Shown here piece by piece: positions 27,757 through 37,278 of a stretch of DNA of 64,000 nucleotides. Position 1 is the stretch's first letter, and the number at the start of each line of letters is the position of its first letter. The translations under genes and the position numbers were made by a program. The notes below the pieces were generated by a model. It saw nothing but the letters and a program-made list of their open reading frames with translations. It was not told the DNA's origin and made no database searches. The DNA is from Polyangium mundeleinium (GTDB lineage: Bacteria > Myxococcota_A > Polyangia > Polyangiales > Polyangiaceae). The stretch covers positions 7,100,501-7,164,500 of the forward strand of contig NZ_JAQNDO010000001.1 in the NCBI RefSeq assembly GCF_028369105.1. The letters are read 5' to 3'.

Positions 27757-30479
27757 CAGGCCCTCCCCACGAGCTCGTTCACGGTCTTCACAAACACCTC
27801 GTGATCGAACTCGCTCTTGACGATGTAGGCGTCGGCGCCGACGGCGAGGCCTGCGCGGCGATCCTCATCGGAGCCGAGCGACGTGACCAGGACGACCGGG
27901 AGCCGCCGAAGCCGCTCGTTTTGCCGAATGTTCGAGCAGAGCTCGAGGCCGGACATTTCGGGCATCGAAACGTCGCTCACGACGATGTCGAAGGTCTCGA
28001 GCTCGAGCGCCGAGAGCGCTTCGTTGCCGTCTGCGACCGCGACGACGTCGAAGCCGGCGACCTCGAGGACGGATCGCTCCAGCGCGCGGGTGGTGAATGA
28101 ATCGTCGACCAAAAGGAGCCTCGGCTTGGGGCGGTTTTCGACCCTCGGCAGGAGCGCCCGGAAGCGGTCGGCGTCGCGTCCGGAGGCCGAGCGGAGGAGA
28201 TCGATGGGATTTAACATCAACACGACACGGCCGTCCCCAAGGATGGTCGCACCTGCGATGTTCCGTACACGAACCAGCGGCGGTTCGAGGTTTTTTGCAA
28301 GGACCGTCTGATCACTGACGATCTCCCGGACCGCGAGCGCGCACCGGGTCTCGCCGATGCCGATGACCAGGACCGGGATGCGCTCGGGCGGCGGAGGAAG
28401 CTCGACCGGAAGGCCGAGGAGCGTGGCCAGCGGGACGAGCGCGATCGGACGGCCATCGACGACGATCGCATGCGTGCGCTCGACCTCCAGCACGTCCGTC
28501 GCGCTGATGCGCAAGATGCGCTGGATCGAGGAGATTGGCATCGCGAACTGCTCCTCGCCGACGCGCAGGAGCAGCGAGTGGACGACGTAGATCGTGAGCG
28601 GCAGGACGATGACGAAGGAGGTCCCCACGCCCTGGCGCGACTCGACGGTGACCGTGCCGTGGAGCCGCTCGATGTTGGTGCGGACCGCGTCGAGCCCGAC
28701 GCCGCGGCCCGAGAGCTCGCCGACCTCGGAGCGCGTCGTGAGGCCGGGCGCGAAGAGCAGTTCGAGGACGCGGTGCTCGGGCATCTCCGCCGCTTCGAGC
28801 GCCGACGCGAGGCCCGACGCGATCGCCGCGCGGCGCACGCCGGCGATGTCCACGCCCGGGCCGTCGTCGCTCACCGTGATGGTGACGACGTCACCGCGAT
28901 GCTCGGCGCGGATGCGGATCGTGCCGCGCGAGGGTTTGCTCGCAGCGGCGCGGGCGCCCGGGTGCTCGCAGCCGTGATCGATCGCGTTGCGAAGGAGGTG
29001 GTAGAGCGGATCGCGTAGCTCTTCGAGGACCTTCTTGTCGAGCTCGAGCTCGGCGCCCGTGATGACGAGGTCGACCATCTTGCCGGCCTCGCGCGCCATG
29101 TTGCGGACCGCGCGCGGCAAGGGCTCGAGCACGCTCGCGAGCGGGAAGGTCTGGATGCGGCGGATGTCCTCCTGGAGCTGGCCCGAGAGGATCGTCGACT
29201 GGAGCGCGTCGGCCTCGAACGCGCGCACGATCTCGCGCAGCCTGCGCACGAGGAGTCGCTCGTGTTCGAGGTCCTCGTTCTGCACCTCGACGAGCCGCTC
29301 GGACCAGCTTTCGAGCTTCGCCGGCGCCTCGTCGCGCACCATCGCGCGGATCGCGGTCTGCGCCTTGAGGCGCTCTTCCTCGGCGGAGAGGACGGCGCGG
29401 AGCTCGGCGAGGCGTTGATCGGTGCGCACGCGCGCGGCGAGGAGCTCGCCGACCTGCGCCATGAGCGCCGAGAGTTTTTTCATGGAGACGCGAAGCGTCT
29501 CTTCGGTGCTCGAACGTAGCGGCGCGGGAGCGTTCGGGATCTTCGGGAGCTGCCCCGTCGCATTTGGGCCCCGCTCGCTGCCTTGGGCCATCGAGCGGGC
29601 CGCGGCCACCGCAGCGCCGGCCGAGGTGCCGGGCGAGCCCGCGGACGTGCCGGGTGCGTTGCCGCCCGAGGTGCCAGGCGTGACGACAGGCGCAGGCGGC
29701 GGCGTGATGCCCCCCGGAATCCCGAGGTCCGCGCGCGCGACGTACCCCGTCGAAGGGCCGTACGGGCCGATCGCGGGCGAGCTGAACCCGACCGGCGGAG
29801 GAGGACCAAAGCCCGCGGGGATCGGCGCGCCGTCGTAGTGCGAGGACACGAGGGGCACGCTCGCGTGCGGATGCGGCGGCGGCTCGCTGTGCTTCGTCTT
29901 CGGCTCGGCGTAGCCCGCGCTCACGTTGGGCGCCGGCGCCGGGGCCTCGGCGGCCATCCGGTGCTGCCGCAAGATCGACTGGGGGCTTCGGGATCGCGTC
30001 GCGACCGTGATGCCGTCGGCCGGCCGCACGACGGGCGGCGGCGGCGGGGCCGGCAGCGGCAGGGCATGCGAGGGTTTTGATGCCAGGAGCACGGCTTCGA
30101 GGCCCTCGATCGCCTCCAGGATGACGAGATCCGGCTCGGGGTTCGGATCCACGCGCAGCGCGTGGTGCACGGTCGAGAGGCCCGCGTTCAGCGTGTCGAA
30201 GACCTCGGGCGCGCGCTCGTGGTCCATCGCGCGGAGCGAGGCGAGGACCGACTCGATCGCGTGCGCGAGGCGCGCCGTGTGCGCGAACCCGAGCGAGCTC
30301 GCGGCGCCTTTCATGTTGTGCGCTTGCCGGAACGCCTCGTCGATGAGCTGCTCACGCGCGCTGCCCTCGGCGCCGCGTTCGACGAGGAGGAGCGCCGTGC
30401 CGATGCGCTCGACCTGCTCGACGGCCTCGTTGCGAAGGGTCTCGCAGAGGGCCTCGAACGCCGCGTCGTCGAGGGCCAT
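27756..30479 (-). CDS. cheA: CheA histidine kinase-receiver hybrid (FrzE-like)
   Basis: 907 residues. An Hpt domain with His54 (RQAHNMKGAAS), a Pro/Gly-rich linker (about 140-330), dimerisation and HATPase domains (LLRNAIDHGCEHPG, DDGPGVDIAG, GRGVGLDAVRTNIE), a CheW-like regulatory domain, and a C-terminal receiver with phosphoacceptor in FDIVVSDVSMPEMSG. CheA-REC fusion is the architecture of FrzE of Myxococcus. It autophosphorylates in response to the MCP array and passes phosphate to its own REC or to CheB. Overlap with the upstream CheW gene is one base. Confidence 0.93.
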   Translation of the reverse strand: MALDDAAFEALCETLRNEAVEQVERIGTALLLVERGAEGSAREQLIDEAFRQAHNMKGAASSLGFAHTARLAHAIESVLASLRAMDHERAPEVFDTLNAGLSTVHHALRVDPNPEPDLVILEAIEGLEAVLLASKPSHALPLPAPPPPPVVRPADGITVATRSRSPQSILRQHRMAAEAPAPAPNVSAGYAEPKTKHSEPPPHPHASVPLVSSHYDGAPIPAGFGPPPPVGFSSPAIGPYGPSTGYVARADLGIPGGITPPPAPVVTPGTSGGNAPGTSAGSPGTSAGAAVAAARSMAQGSERGPNATGQLPKIPNAPAPLRSSTEETLRVSMKKLSALMAQVGELLAARVRTDQRLAELRAVLSAEEERLKAQTAIRAMVRDEAPAKLESWSERLVEVQNEDLEHERLLVRRLREIVRAFEADALQSTILSGQLQEDIRRIQTFPLASVLEPLPRAVRNMAREAGKMVDLVITGAELELDKKVLEELRDPLYHLLRNAIDHGCEHPGARAAASKPSRGTIRIRAEHRGDVVTITVSDDGPGVDIAGVRRAAIASGLASALEAAEMPEHRVLELLFAPGLTTRSEVGELSGRGVGLDAVRTNIERLHGTVTVESRQGVGTSFVIVLPLTIYVVHSLLLRVGEEQFAMPISSIQRILRISATDVLEVERTHAIVVDGRPIALVPLATLLGLPVELPPPPERIPVLVIGIGETRCALAVREIVSDQTVLAKNLEPPLVRVRNIAGATILGDGRVVLMLNPIDLLRSASGRDADRFRALLPRVENRPKPRLLLVDDSFTTRALERSVLEVAGFDVVAVADGNEALSALELETFDIVVSDVSMPEMSGLELCSNIRQNERLRRLPVVLVTSLGSDEDRRAGLAVGADAYIVKSEFDHEVFVKTVNELVGRA

Positions 30480-31084
30480 CAGCCGCGCTCCTCGACGCGC
30501 AAGGAGCGGTCGGACAGGAGCGATCCGAGATCGAGGACGACGGTGCGATCCTCGAGCACGCCCAGCGTGTGACGCTGGACCAGCGGGGGAAACGTGGGCA
30601 TGGCCTTGGCGATCGTGCGGCGGTTGACCTCGATGATATTGTGGAGCGCGTCCGCCGCCACCGCGCAGACGACCTCCGCGTTCGACGCCATGACGAGGTG
30701 CTCGGCAGACGTTTCGGAGCGCGCGTCGGGCGTGAAGAGCAGCGGCAGATCAACGACGGCGACGATCCGACCACGGCGCGCCGCGACGCCGAGGAAATAC
30801 TCGGGCACGCCGGGGACACGCGTGATCCGGCTCATCGGGCCGACCTCGTCGACGGACTCGAGCTGCACGGCGTAGCGCCGCCCGCTCCGCTCGAAGACGA
30901 TGCAGCTGATCGAGTCAGGCGCGCGCTCGAGGCGCGTCGGCTCGCGCGCGATGCGGCGCGTCCGCTCGGCGAGGATACGCGGATGAACCTCACGCTCGCC
31001 GCTCTTGCCCTCGCGCAGCTTCTCCTCGAGCTCGGCGAGCGAGGTGCGCAGCTTCTCGTAGACGCTCTCTTCCCGGGCGCTCAT
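30479..31084 (-). CDS. cheW: CheW-like adaptor (second in operon)
   Basis: 201 residues. The N-terminal ~50 residues are charged and helical (EEKLREGKSGEREVHPRILA), then a CheW domain begins at SCIVFERSGRRYAVQLESVDEV and runs through ITRVPGVPEYFLGVAARRGRIVAVVDLPLLF. It bridges MCP and CheA. Its ATG at 31084 overlaps the CheR-TPR stop and its stop overlaps the CheA start. The N-terminal extension is longer than usual for CheW. Confidence 0.9.
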   Translation of the reverse strand: MSAREESVYEKLRTSLAELEEKLREGKSGEREVHPRILAERTRRIAREPTRLERAPDSISCIVFERSGRRYAVQLESVDEVGPMSRITRVPGVPEYFLGVAARRGRIVAVVDLPLLFTPDARSETSAEHLVMASNAEVVCAVAADALHNIIEVNRRTIAKAMPTFPPLVQRHTLGVLEDRTVVLDLGSLLSDRSLRVEERG

Positions 31085-32484
31085 TGGATCTCGGTGTCTC
31101 GAAACAGCCGGAGCAGCCGGCCCACGGTCATGCCGTCCCATCCCTCGATCGGCGCGTCGACGCCCTTGCCCCGCGCGACCGTGAGGGCGCGCAGGCGTGC
31201 GGCGTGGCGTTCGACGAGATCCGGGCGGCCGAGGCGGAGGCCCGCCACGGCCGCGCCCGCATGCGCGAGCATCATCGAGGGATCGAGGTACACGCAGCGG
31301 CGGAAGGCGTCGAGCGCTGCTTCGAAGCCGCCGAGCTCGACCAGGAGAAGCCCCTCGAGCAGGTGCGCCCGCGGCTCCTCGGGCTCCTCTTCGAGCAGCG
31401 CTTCGAGCTCGGCGAGGGCGGCTTCGAGGTTCCCCGCATCGGCGTGGGCGAAGGCGCTCGCGAGCGAGGGCGCCGCACCCGAGGCCAAAGGCGCGGGCGC
31501 AGGCTCGGGCACCACGGGCGGAGGTGTCGCGGCGACGACCGGAGGCGCGGCCACGCCCTCCGTACGCAGTGCCGGCAAGGGCGCGGGCGGGATCGAGAGA
31601 AGCGCGTACCGGCGGCCGCGCGGCGAGGAGGGCGGCACGCTCACGGGCCCGAAGCGCTCGTGCACCACGACCTCGCCGACGTGCACCGATCGGCATCCGG
31701 GCACGTCCCCGGCGTGGTCCACGGGGCCGAACATCAAGACGCCGCCCGGCGCGAGCGCGGCCGCGAGCGAGGCGATCACCTCAAGCCGCGCATCCGGCTC
31801 CAGGTAATAAAGGACGTTCTGGCAGAGGATGAGATCAAAGCCCCTCGGAAACACGTTCACGAGCGGACCTTCCGTGAGCCCGAAACGACGAAACCGCACG
31901 AGGCGACGCACGTCCTCGGCGAGGTGCCAGAAGTCGCCCTCGGTGCGGAAATACTGGCGGCGCACCACCTCGGGCACGTCGCGCAGTGACCACTCCGAGT
32001 ACCGCGCGGATTCGGCCTTCTGCAAGGAGCGCGGGTTCAGGTCGACGCCCGTGACCTCGACGCGCAGCCCCTCGTTCATGGCGGCCTCGCCAAGCACGAT
32101 CGCGAGCGAATAGGCCTCTTCGCCGGTGGAGCAGCCGGCGGAGAGCGCGGTGATCACGCGCTCCTTGCGCCGCTTGCGCACGAGCGAAGGGACGAGCTCG
32201 CTGCGCAGCGCCTCGAACTGCGGAGGGCCGCGAAAGAAGTGGGTCTCGCCGACCGTGAGCTCCGCGATGAAGGGCTCGAGCTCGGCCGTGTCGTGCGAGA
32301 GGATCACGTGCTCGAGGTAGGCGTCCGTGGTCACGCCACGCTCGGCGGCGCGACGCTCGGCCACGCGCTCGATGATCTCGAGGTTGCGGGGGCGCATCTG
32401 CAGCCGCGTCCGCGCGCGGACCAGCTCGCCGAGGCGCCGCACGACACCCGGATCCGGGGCACGCCGGGCCTCAGCTCGAGCCAT
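31081..32484 (-). CDS. cheR: CheR methyltransferase with C-terminal TPR (FrzF-like)
   Basis: 467 residues. The CheR N-terminal helix region and SAM-binding domain are present: VGETHFFRGPPQFEAL, ALSAGCSTGEEAYSLAIVL (SAM loop), GVDLNPRSLQKA, and FDLILCQNVLYYL. A Pro/Ala linker then leads to TPRs (LASAFAHADAGNLEAALAEL, LLVELGGFEAALDAFRRCV). It methylates glutamates on the MCP. CheR with TPR is the FrzF architecture. The ATG at 32484 is chosen over an upstream start because the extension overlaps CheW; the overlap is then 14 bases. Confidence 0.92.
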   Translation of the reverse strand: MARAEARRAPDPGVVRRLGELVRARTRLQMRPRNLEIIERVAERRAAERGVTTDAYLEHVILSHDTAELEPFIAELTVGETHFFRGPPQFEALRSELVPSLVRKRRKERVITALSAGCSTGEEAYSLAIVLGEAAMNEGLRVEVTGVDLNPRSLQKAESARYSEWSLRDVPEVVRRQYFRTEGDFWHLAEDVRRLVRFRRFGLTEGPLVNVFPRGFDLILCQNVLYYLEPDARLEVIASLAAALAPGGVLMFGPVDHAGDVPGCRSVHVGEVVVHERFGPVSVPPSSPRGRRYALLSIPPAPLPALRTEGVAAPPVVAATPPPVVPEPAPAPLASGAAPSLASAFAHADAGNLEAALAELEALLEEEPEEPRAHLLEGLLLVELGGFEAALDAFRRCVYLDPSMMLAHAGAAVAGLRLGRPDLVERHAARLRALTVARGKGVDAPIEGWDGMTVGRLLRLFRDTEIQ

Positions 32485-32899
32485 GGTAGGCGTCCTCCGG
32501 ACCGAGCACGAGCACGAGGTCGTCCTCGATACGCACGACACCCGGCGAACGTACGCCGGCGATATCCCCCGGCTTTTCGATCGCGTCCTCCTGCACGGTC
32601 ACCACGTCCCGGACCTCATCGACCGCAAGCCCGAGCAGCTTTCCGTTCGCGGCCCGGACGATGACGAGGTGCTGGTAGAACGGCAGCGGCTTCGTCTGCG
32701 AGAGCCGTCCGCGCAGATCGATCACCGGCACGACGCGGCCGCGCAGATTGATCACGCCGAGCACCTCGGAGGGCGCGTCGGGCACGTGATCGAGCTGCAC
32801 ACGCGGGATGATCTCGACCACGTGCTCGCACGGGATCGCGCAAGGGCGGCCGCCCATCCGCGTGAGGACGAGGTTCGTCACCCCGCCGTCCAAGCTCAA
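32471..32899 (-). CDS. cheW: CheW-like adaptor (first in operon)
   Basis: 142 residues, a single CheW domain of normal length: [41 protein letters not shown] and [13 protein letters not shown]. It overlaps the MCP gene by 4 bases (ATGA). Two CheW proteins in one operon match the FrzA/FrzB pairing. Confidence 0.93.
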   Translation of the reverse strand: MSLDGGVTNLVLTRMGGRPCAIPCEHVVEIIPRVQLDHVPDAPSEVLGVINLRGRVVPVIDLRGRLSQTKPLPFYQHLVIVRAANGKLLGLAVDEVRDVVTVQEDAIEKPGDIAGVRSPGVVRIEDDLVLVLGPEDAYHGSS

Positions 32900-33981
32900 G
32901 CCTCCGTGCCGTGGTCGTGGGCCCGGATCGGCTCCGTCAATCGGGCCAGCCGATCGAGCGCGATTTCGGCCTGCTCCACGCTGATCTTCGTCTCCTGCGT
33001 GGCCATGTTGATCTGCTTCATGCCCTGGGCGATCTGCTCGAGCCCGAGGCTCTGCTGCCGCATCGCGCCCGTGATCTGCCGGGCCGCGCGCGTCGTCTGG
33101 TTGATGACGTAGACGAGCTGCCCGAGTCGCTCGCCGATGCGGCGCACCTTGGAGCTGCCCTCGGTCGCGGCCTTCGAGCCCTCCTCGGTGACCATCGCGG
33201 CGCTGTGGCTCGCCTTCTGGATCTCGCCGAGGATCGAGCGCACCTGCTGCGTCGCTTGCTTCGACTGCTCGGCGAGCGTGCGGATCTCGAGGGCGACGAC
33301 GGCGAAGCCGCGTCCGTGCTCGCCGGCCTTCGCTGCCTCGATCGAGGCGTTCAGGGCGAGCAGCTTGCTCTGCTCGGCGATCTCGTTGACGCTGCTGATG
33401 ATCTCGCCGATCTGCTGCGTGCGCTCGGTCAGATCAAGGATCTTGGCCGCGATCAGCTCGACCTGCTGGCGCAGCCGGTCGATGCCCTCGATCGCGGCGA
33501 CGACGTCGCGCTGGCCGTCCTGCGAGATCTGCTCCGATTGCTCGGCGATCTGGATGATCCCTTCGGCCTTCTCGACGTTCTGGATCCCGACCTCGTTGAG
33601 CTCCTCGATGGTCGTCGTGATGTCGTTGACCATCCCGGCCTGCTGGCTGCCGCTCGCGGCCTGCTGACGCGTGCTCGCGAGGAGCTCGGCGAGCGTGCCC
33701 GCGACCTGCTGGCCGAGCGTGCGCATGCGCGTCGCGGCCGCGACCCCGCGGCCCGCCTTCCGGTTCGAATCGACGAGCGTGGAGAGCGCCGCGTGGAGGC
33801 GGGCCGCGCGCGGCTCGTCCGCCGGCGGAGCCGCGAGCTCGCGCCCGTCGTCGCCGCGCGCGATGGCCTCGACGTCGGTGACGATGCGATCGAGGTAGAC
33901 GTCGATCTTGCGCCGTGTAACCGCGCGGCGGGCCGCGGGATCGCGCTCTTTCTGCTCGTTCGAATCCGTCTTGTCAGCCAC
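32896..33981 (-). CDS. cytoplasmic methyl-accepting chemotaxis protein
   Basis: 361 residues with no membrane segment or HAMP domain, like FrzCD. The signalling hairpin tip is conserved ([40 protein letters not shown]), flanked by coiled coils with glutamates that CheR/CheB could modify. The N-terminal ~100 residues are a short helical region rather than a known sensor domain. GTG at 33981 is chosen because GGAGA lies about 5 bases upstream, rather than a TTG at 34026. The FIST protein 60 bp upstream may supply the sensing function. Confidence 0.9.
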   Translation of the reverse strand: MADKTDSNEQKERDPAARRAVTRRKIDVYLDRIVTDVEAIARGDDGRELAAPPADEPRAARLHAALSTLVDSNRKAGRGVAAATRMRTLGQQVAGTLAELLASTRQQAASGSQQAGMVNDITTTIEELNEVGIQNVEKAEGIIQIAEQSEQISQDGQRDVVAAIEGIDRLRQQVELIAAKILDLTERTQQIGEIISSVNEIAEQSKLLALNASIEAAKAGEHGRGFAVVALEIRTLAEQSKQATQQVRSILGEIQKASHSAAMVTEEGSKAATEGSSKVRRIGERLGQLVYVINQTTRAARQITGAMRQQSLGLEQIAQGMKQINMATQETKISVEQAEIALDRLARLTEPIRAHDHGTEA

Positions 33982-34041
33982 TTGCTCTCCGCTTCTCAGC
34001 TTCGGCTCGGTCGCCCCGTTTTTCAACCCGGATCGTCTGCT

Positions 34042-35229
34042 TCAGTCGGGCAGGATCGCGACGACCGAGGTCGAATTGTGCCAGCCAGACTGCTGCCCGG
34101 GCGTGAGCGCGATCTCGCCGTACGTCTCCCAGCCGATCAGCGGTACGTCCTGACCAACGACCGAGCGGAACGCGGCGACCTGACGCTTGTATTGCTCGCC
34201 GAGGAAGATCCGACGGCAAATGCAGTCGAACACCAGGACCGCGCCCGGCCGGCCCCCCGCGAGGTTCGCGAGCGCGCTGCGCGCCGCGTGCTCCGCCGCG
34301 GACACGAGCTTCTCCTCGCTGCCCGTCATGATGGTCACGCTCGCGCCCACGGGCACCTCGGAGGCCATGACGATCGCGCGCTCCTCGGTCGCCTTGAGCG
34401 GCGCCCGGATCTTGTACTCCCCGCTCGACGTCAGCATGCCGAGCTCGTGCGTGATCATGAACGCGTCGCGGTTCGCCTCCGTGATCGGCTCGCCGATCCC
34501 CGCCGCGAACCGCTCGTAGGCGTCGAGCGCCGGGCGTCCGTCGATCTCGTGGATCACGTTGTCCGCGGCGCGCGTCACGATCATGCTCGGACACGCGGGC
34601 GAGAGGCCGTGACGCACGCCGATGCCGATCGGCGTCTTCGAGAACGCGTACACCACGACGATCGCGTCCGTGTAGTGCCGCTCGTCGAGGAAGACATCCG
34701 TCCGCGCGAACTTCGCGTCGTCCGCCGCGGCGCCGCCGACGACCTGCGCGAGCATGCTCGCGCTCGCGTGCACCGACTCCACGATGTCCTCGCCTTGCCC
34801 GGCGAGCCCGTCGCTCAGCACGATACACGTCGCGTGCGTGAAGCCCGCGGCGCGCGCGGCGCGGTGCTCCGCGGCGAACGATTTGAGCGCCTCGGTCGTC
34901 GCGCTCTGGCGCATGGCCTTGAGGCCGCGGCCGAAGCCCACGCGGAAGCGGATCACGTCGCTCTTGATCGCCATCACGGCGACCGAGCCGTGCCCCACGT
35001 GGGCGTGCGTGAACTCGCCCGCGGTCGAGCAGCCGACGAGGGGCACGGGGCCGATGATCTTGCGGATCGCGGGCAGGAGCTTGCCGTAGTCGTGGTTCGT
35101 CGACGCGAAGACGAAGACGATGTCCGCTTCCCCGCCGCCGAGCGTTCGCAGCGCCTCTTGCGCGGCCGCCGTCCCCGCGTCGGTCGAGGACGATTCGTTC
35201 GAGAAACCGACACCGGCCTTGGTCGTCAT
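34042..35229 (-). CDS. FIST-domain sensor protein
   Basis: 395 residues. FIST_N (ADIVFVFASTNHDYGKLLPA, PLVGCSTAGEFTHA, CIVLSDGLAGQG) and FIST_C (AGIGEPITEANRDAFMITHE, VLVFDCICRRIFLGEQ, PLIGWETYGEIAL) are both present. FIST proteins are predicted small-ligand, possibly amino-acid, sensors that act with chemosensory or two-component systems. The start has GGGAGG about 6 bases upstream. It is the first gene of the chemosensory run and has no membrane segment, so it would sense in the cytoplasm. Confidence 0.9.
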   Translation of the reverse strand: MTTKAGVGFSNESSSTDAGTAAAQEALRTLGGGEADIVFVFASTNHDYGKLLPAIRKIIGPVPLVGCSTAGEFTHAHVGHGSVAVMAIKSDVIRFRVGFGRGLKAMRQSATTEALKSFAAEHRAARAAGFTHATCIVLSDGLAGQGEDIVESVHASASMLAQVVGGAAADDAKFARTDVFLDERHYTDAIVVVYAFSKTPIGIGVRHGLSPACPSMIVTRAADNVIHEIDGRPALDAYERFAAGIGEPITEANRDAFMITHELGMLTSSGEYKIRAPLKATEERAIVMASEVPVGASVTIMTGSEEKLVSAAEHAARSALANLAGGRPGAVLVFDCICRRIFLGEQYKRQVAAFRSVVGQDVPLIGWETYGEIALTPGQQSGWHNSTSVVAILPD

Positions 35230-35556
35230 GCGCGCCTCCCGTCGATGCGACGAGAGCCACGGTGCCCGACCTCGGGCCCCTCCGTCAACCGCCCCCCGGA
35301 CAGCCGCGCCGTGCGAGCCACGCCGCGGGAGGACCTCCCTTTCGGTCCTTCGCAGGGCTCGATGTACCCTGCGACACCAGCTCACGCGCGAGCCTGGATC
35401 CACGCTTTCGGTGCGAACCGGGAGCCCGTTTTTTTTGCGCACCAAAAACTCGCATCGATTGCGATCCAGGGGCACTCTTCGGTAGCATGGTTTGCAGTGG
35501 GGGTGCGTACTGGAGCACGCGCACCACTGATCTGATCCGGCTCTCCAGCGAGGTGA
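35230..35556. other. divergent regulatory region between the chemosensory operon and a kinase gene
   Basis: 327 bp without a gene. It holds an AT-richer tract at about 35430-35465 containing a run of T and the sequence GCATCGATTGCGAT, and a short palindrome GGGAGGACCTCCC near 35329. Promoters for both flanking transcripts must lie here, but I cannot assign a -35/-10 pair with confidence. Confidence 0.4.
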
Positions 35557-37278
35557 ATGTCGACCATGGAGGGGTCCAGCGTCACGAAGGGGCCCGAGGC
35601 CAATACCCTCGGCAAATACAGGCTCATCGCCGAGCTTGGCCATGGCGGCATGGCCGAGGTGTATCTGGCCGTCGTGCAGGGACCTGCAGGGTTCAACAAG
35701 CTCTGCGTGATCAAGCAGATCCGCCCGCAGCTCGCGACGGATCCCGAGTTCCTCGGCATGTTCCTCGATGAGGCGCGGCTCGCCGCTCGCCTCTCGCACC
35801 CGAACGTCGTGCAGACGAACGAGGTCGGTCAGGAGGGCGATCGGTACTTCATCGCGATGGAGTACCTCGAAGGGCAGCCGCTGAACCGCATCCTGCACCG
35901 GATCGGCCGCGACGGCGGGCTCACGCTCGCGATGCACCTGCGCATCATCGTCGACATGCTCTCGGGCCTGCACCACGCGCACGAGCTCACGGATTTCGAC
36001 GGCACGCCGCTCAACGTCGTGCATCGCGACGTCACGCCGCACAACGTGTTCGTCACGTACGACGGTCAGGTGAAGGTCGTCGACTTCGGCATCGCGAAGG
36101 CGATGAACTCGTCGGCCGAGACGCGCCTCGGCGTGGTGAAGGGCAAAGTCGCGTACATGGCGCCCGAGCAAGCGCGCGGCGAGCGCGTCGACAGGCGCGC
36201 GGACATCTTCTCCGCGGGCGTGATGTTGTGGGAGGCCGCGACGGGCCGGCGCCTCTGGAAGGGCATCCCGGATCTGACGGTCCTGCACCGCCTCATCAAC
36301 GGCGACATCCCCTCGCCTCGCTCGGTGGATCCCGACGTCCCCGAAGGCCTCGAGAAGATCGTGATGAAGGCGCTCGCGCTGCGCCGCGAGGATCGCTATG
36401 CGACCTCGACGGACCTCGCGACCGCGCTCGAAGAGCTCCTGGATCAAATGGGCGACAAGTCCTCGCTGCGCGAGGTCGGCAAGCTCGTCGCGAAGCACTT
36501 CGAAGAGAACCGCTCGAAGATCAAGCAGATCGTCGAGACGCAGCTCAAGGCCGCGAAGTCGTTGGCGACGACGGAGTTCCAGTCGATCGGCCTGCCGCAC
36601 CTCGACGGCACCTCGGCGTCGGGCCCGATGTCCGTCGATCGGACGGGCGCGCGCGAAGCGATGTCGAGCCAGGATCTCTCGTCGCCCGGCACGCGCCGCA
36701 CGAATGGCGTCTCGTCGCCGACCTCGCTCACGGCTTCGACCGCCGCCGCGACGGGCACGGGCTCGCAGGCGGTCGCGGCGCCGAAGCGTGGACTGCTCGG
36801 CGCTGTCGCGCTCATCGCGGTCGCCGCGGCCGGCGTGGGCATCTTCGTCATGACGCGCCAGCCGCCGCCCGCGCCGCCGACGCAAGCGACGGCCGCGCCC
36901 GTCGTGGGCGACATCGAGGTGACGATCACGGTCACGCCGCCGAACGCGAAGATCTTCCTCGACGGCAAGGAGCTCGCGACGAACCCCTACATCGGCAAGT
37001 TCCCCCGCGAGGACAAGACGCATATCATCAAGGCGGAGGCCGCAGGTTTCACCACGCGCAGCCGCGACGTGACCTTCGACAAGGACCGCACGATCGAGAT
37101 GGTCCTCGAACAGCAGGCCGCGGCGCCTTTGGCAACGCCGCAGCCCACGGACACCTCGAAGGAAAAGACCAAGGTCATCTTCGTCCCGCAGCCGACCACG
37201 ACCGCCGAGGATCCGATGAAGACCGGCGGCACCAAGAAGACGAACCGCACCGTCGACCCGAACAACCCGTATCAGTGA
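35557..37278 (+). CDS. Ser/Thr kinase with membrane segment and PEGA domain
   Basis: 573 residues. Kinase domain (about 20-290) with LGHGGMAEVYL, VIKQIRP, HRDVTPHNV, DFG and MAPEQ; the catalytic-loop Lys is replaced by Thr. One membrane segment (LLGAVALIAVAAAGVGIFVM, about 410-432) and an outer PEGA domain (about 455-530: DIEVTITVTPPNAKIFLDGK, FTTRSRDVTF) follow. The ATG at 35557 has GAGGTGA just upstream. The stop overlaps the next ATG (TGATG), which couples it to a second PEGA-containing membrane protein, a likely partner or substrate. Confidence 0.9.
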   Translation: MSTMEGSSVTKGPEANTLGKYRLIAELGHGGMAEVYLAVVQGPAGFNKLCVIKQIRPQLATDPEFLGMFLDEARLAARLSHPNVVQTNEVGQEGDRYFIAMEYLEGQPLNRILHRIGRDGGLTLAMHLRIIVDMLSGLHHAHELTDFDGTPLNVVHRDVTPHNVFVTYDGQVKVVDFGIAKAMNSSAETRLGVVKGKVAYMAPEQARGERVDRRADIFSAGVMLWEAATGRRLWKGIPDLTVLHRLINGDIPSPRSVDPDVPEGLEKIVMKALALRREDRYATSTDLATALEELLDQMGDKSSLREVGKLVAKHFEENRSKIKQIVETQLKAAKSLATTEFQSIGLPHLDGTSASGPMSVDRTGAREAMSSQDLSSPGTRRTNGVSSPTSLTASTAAATGTGSQAVAAPKRGLLGAVALIAVAAAGVGIFVMTRQPPPAPPTQATAAPVVGDIEVTITVTPPNAKIFLDGKELATNPYIGKFPREDKTHIIKAEAAGFTTRSRDVTFDKDRTIEMVLEQQAAAPLATPQPTDTSKEKTKVIFVPQPTTTAEDPMKTGGTKKTNRTVDPNNPYQ

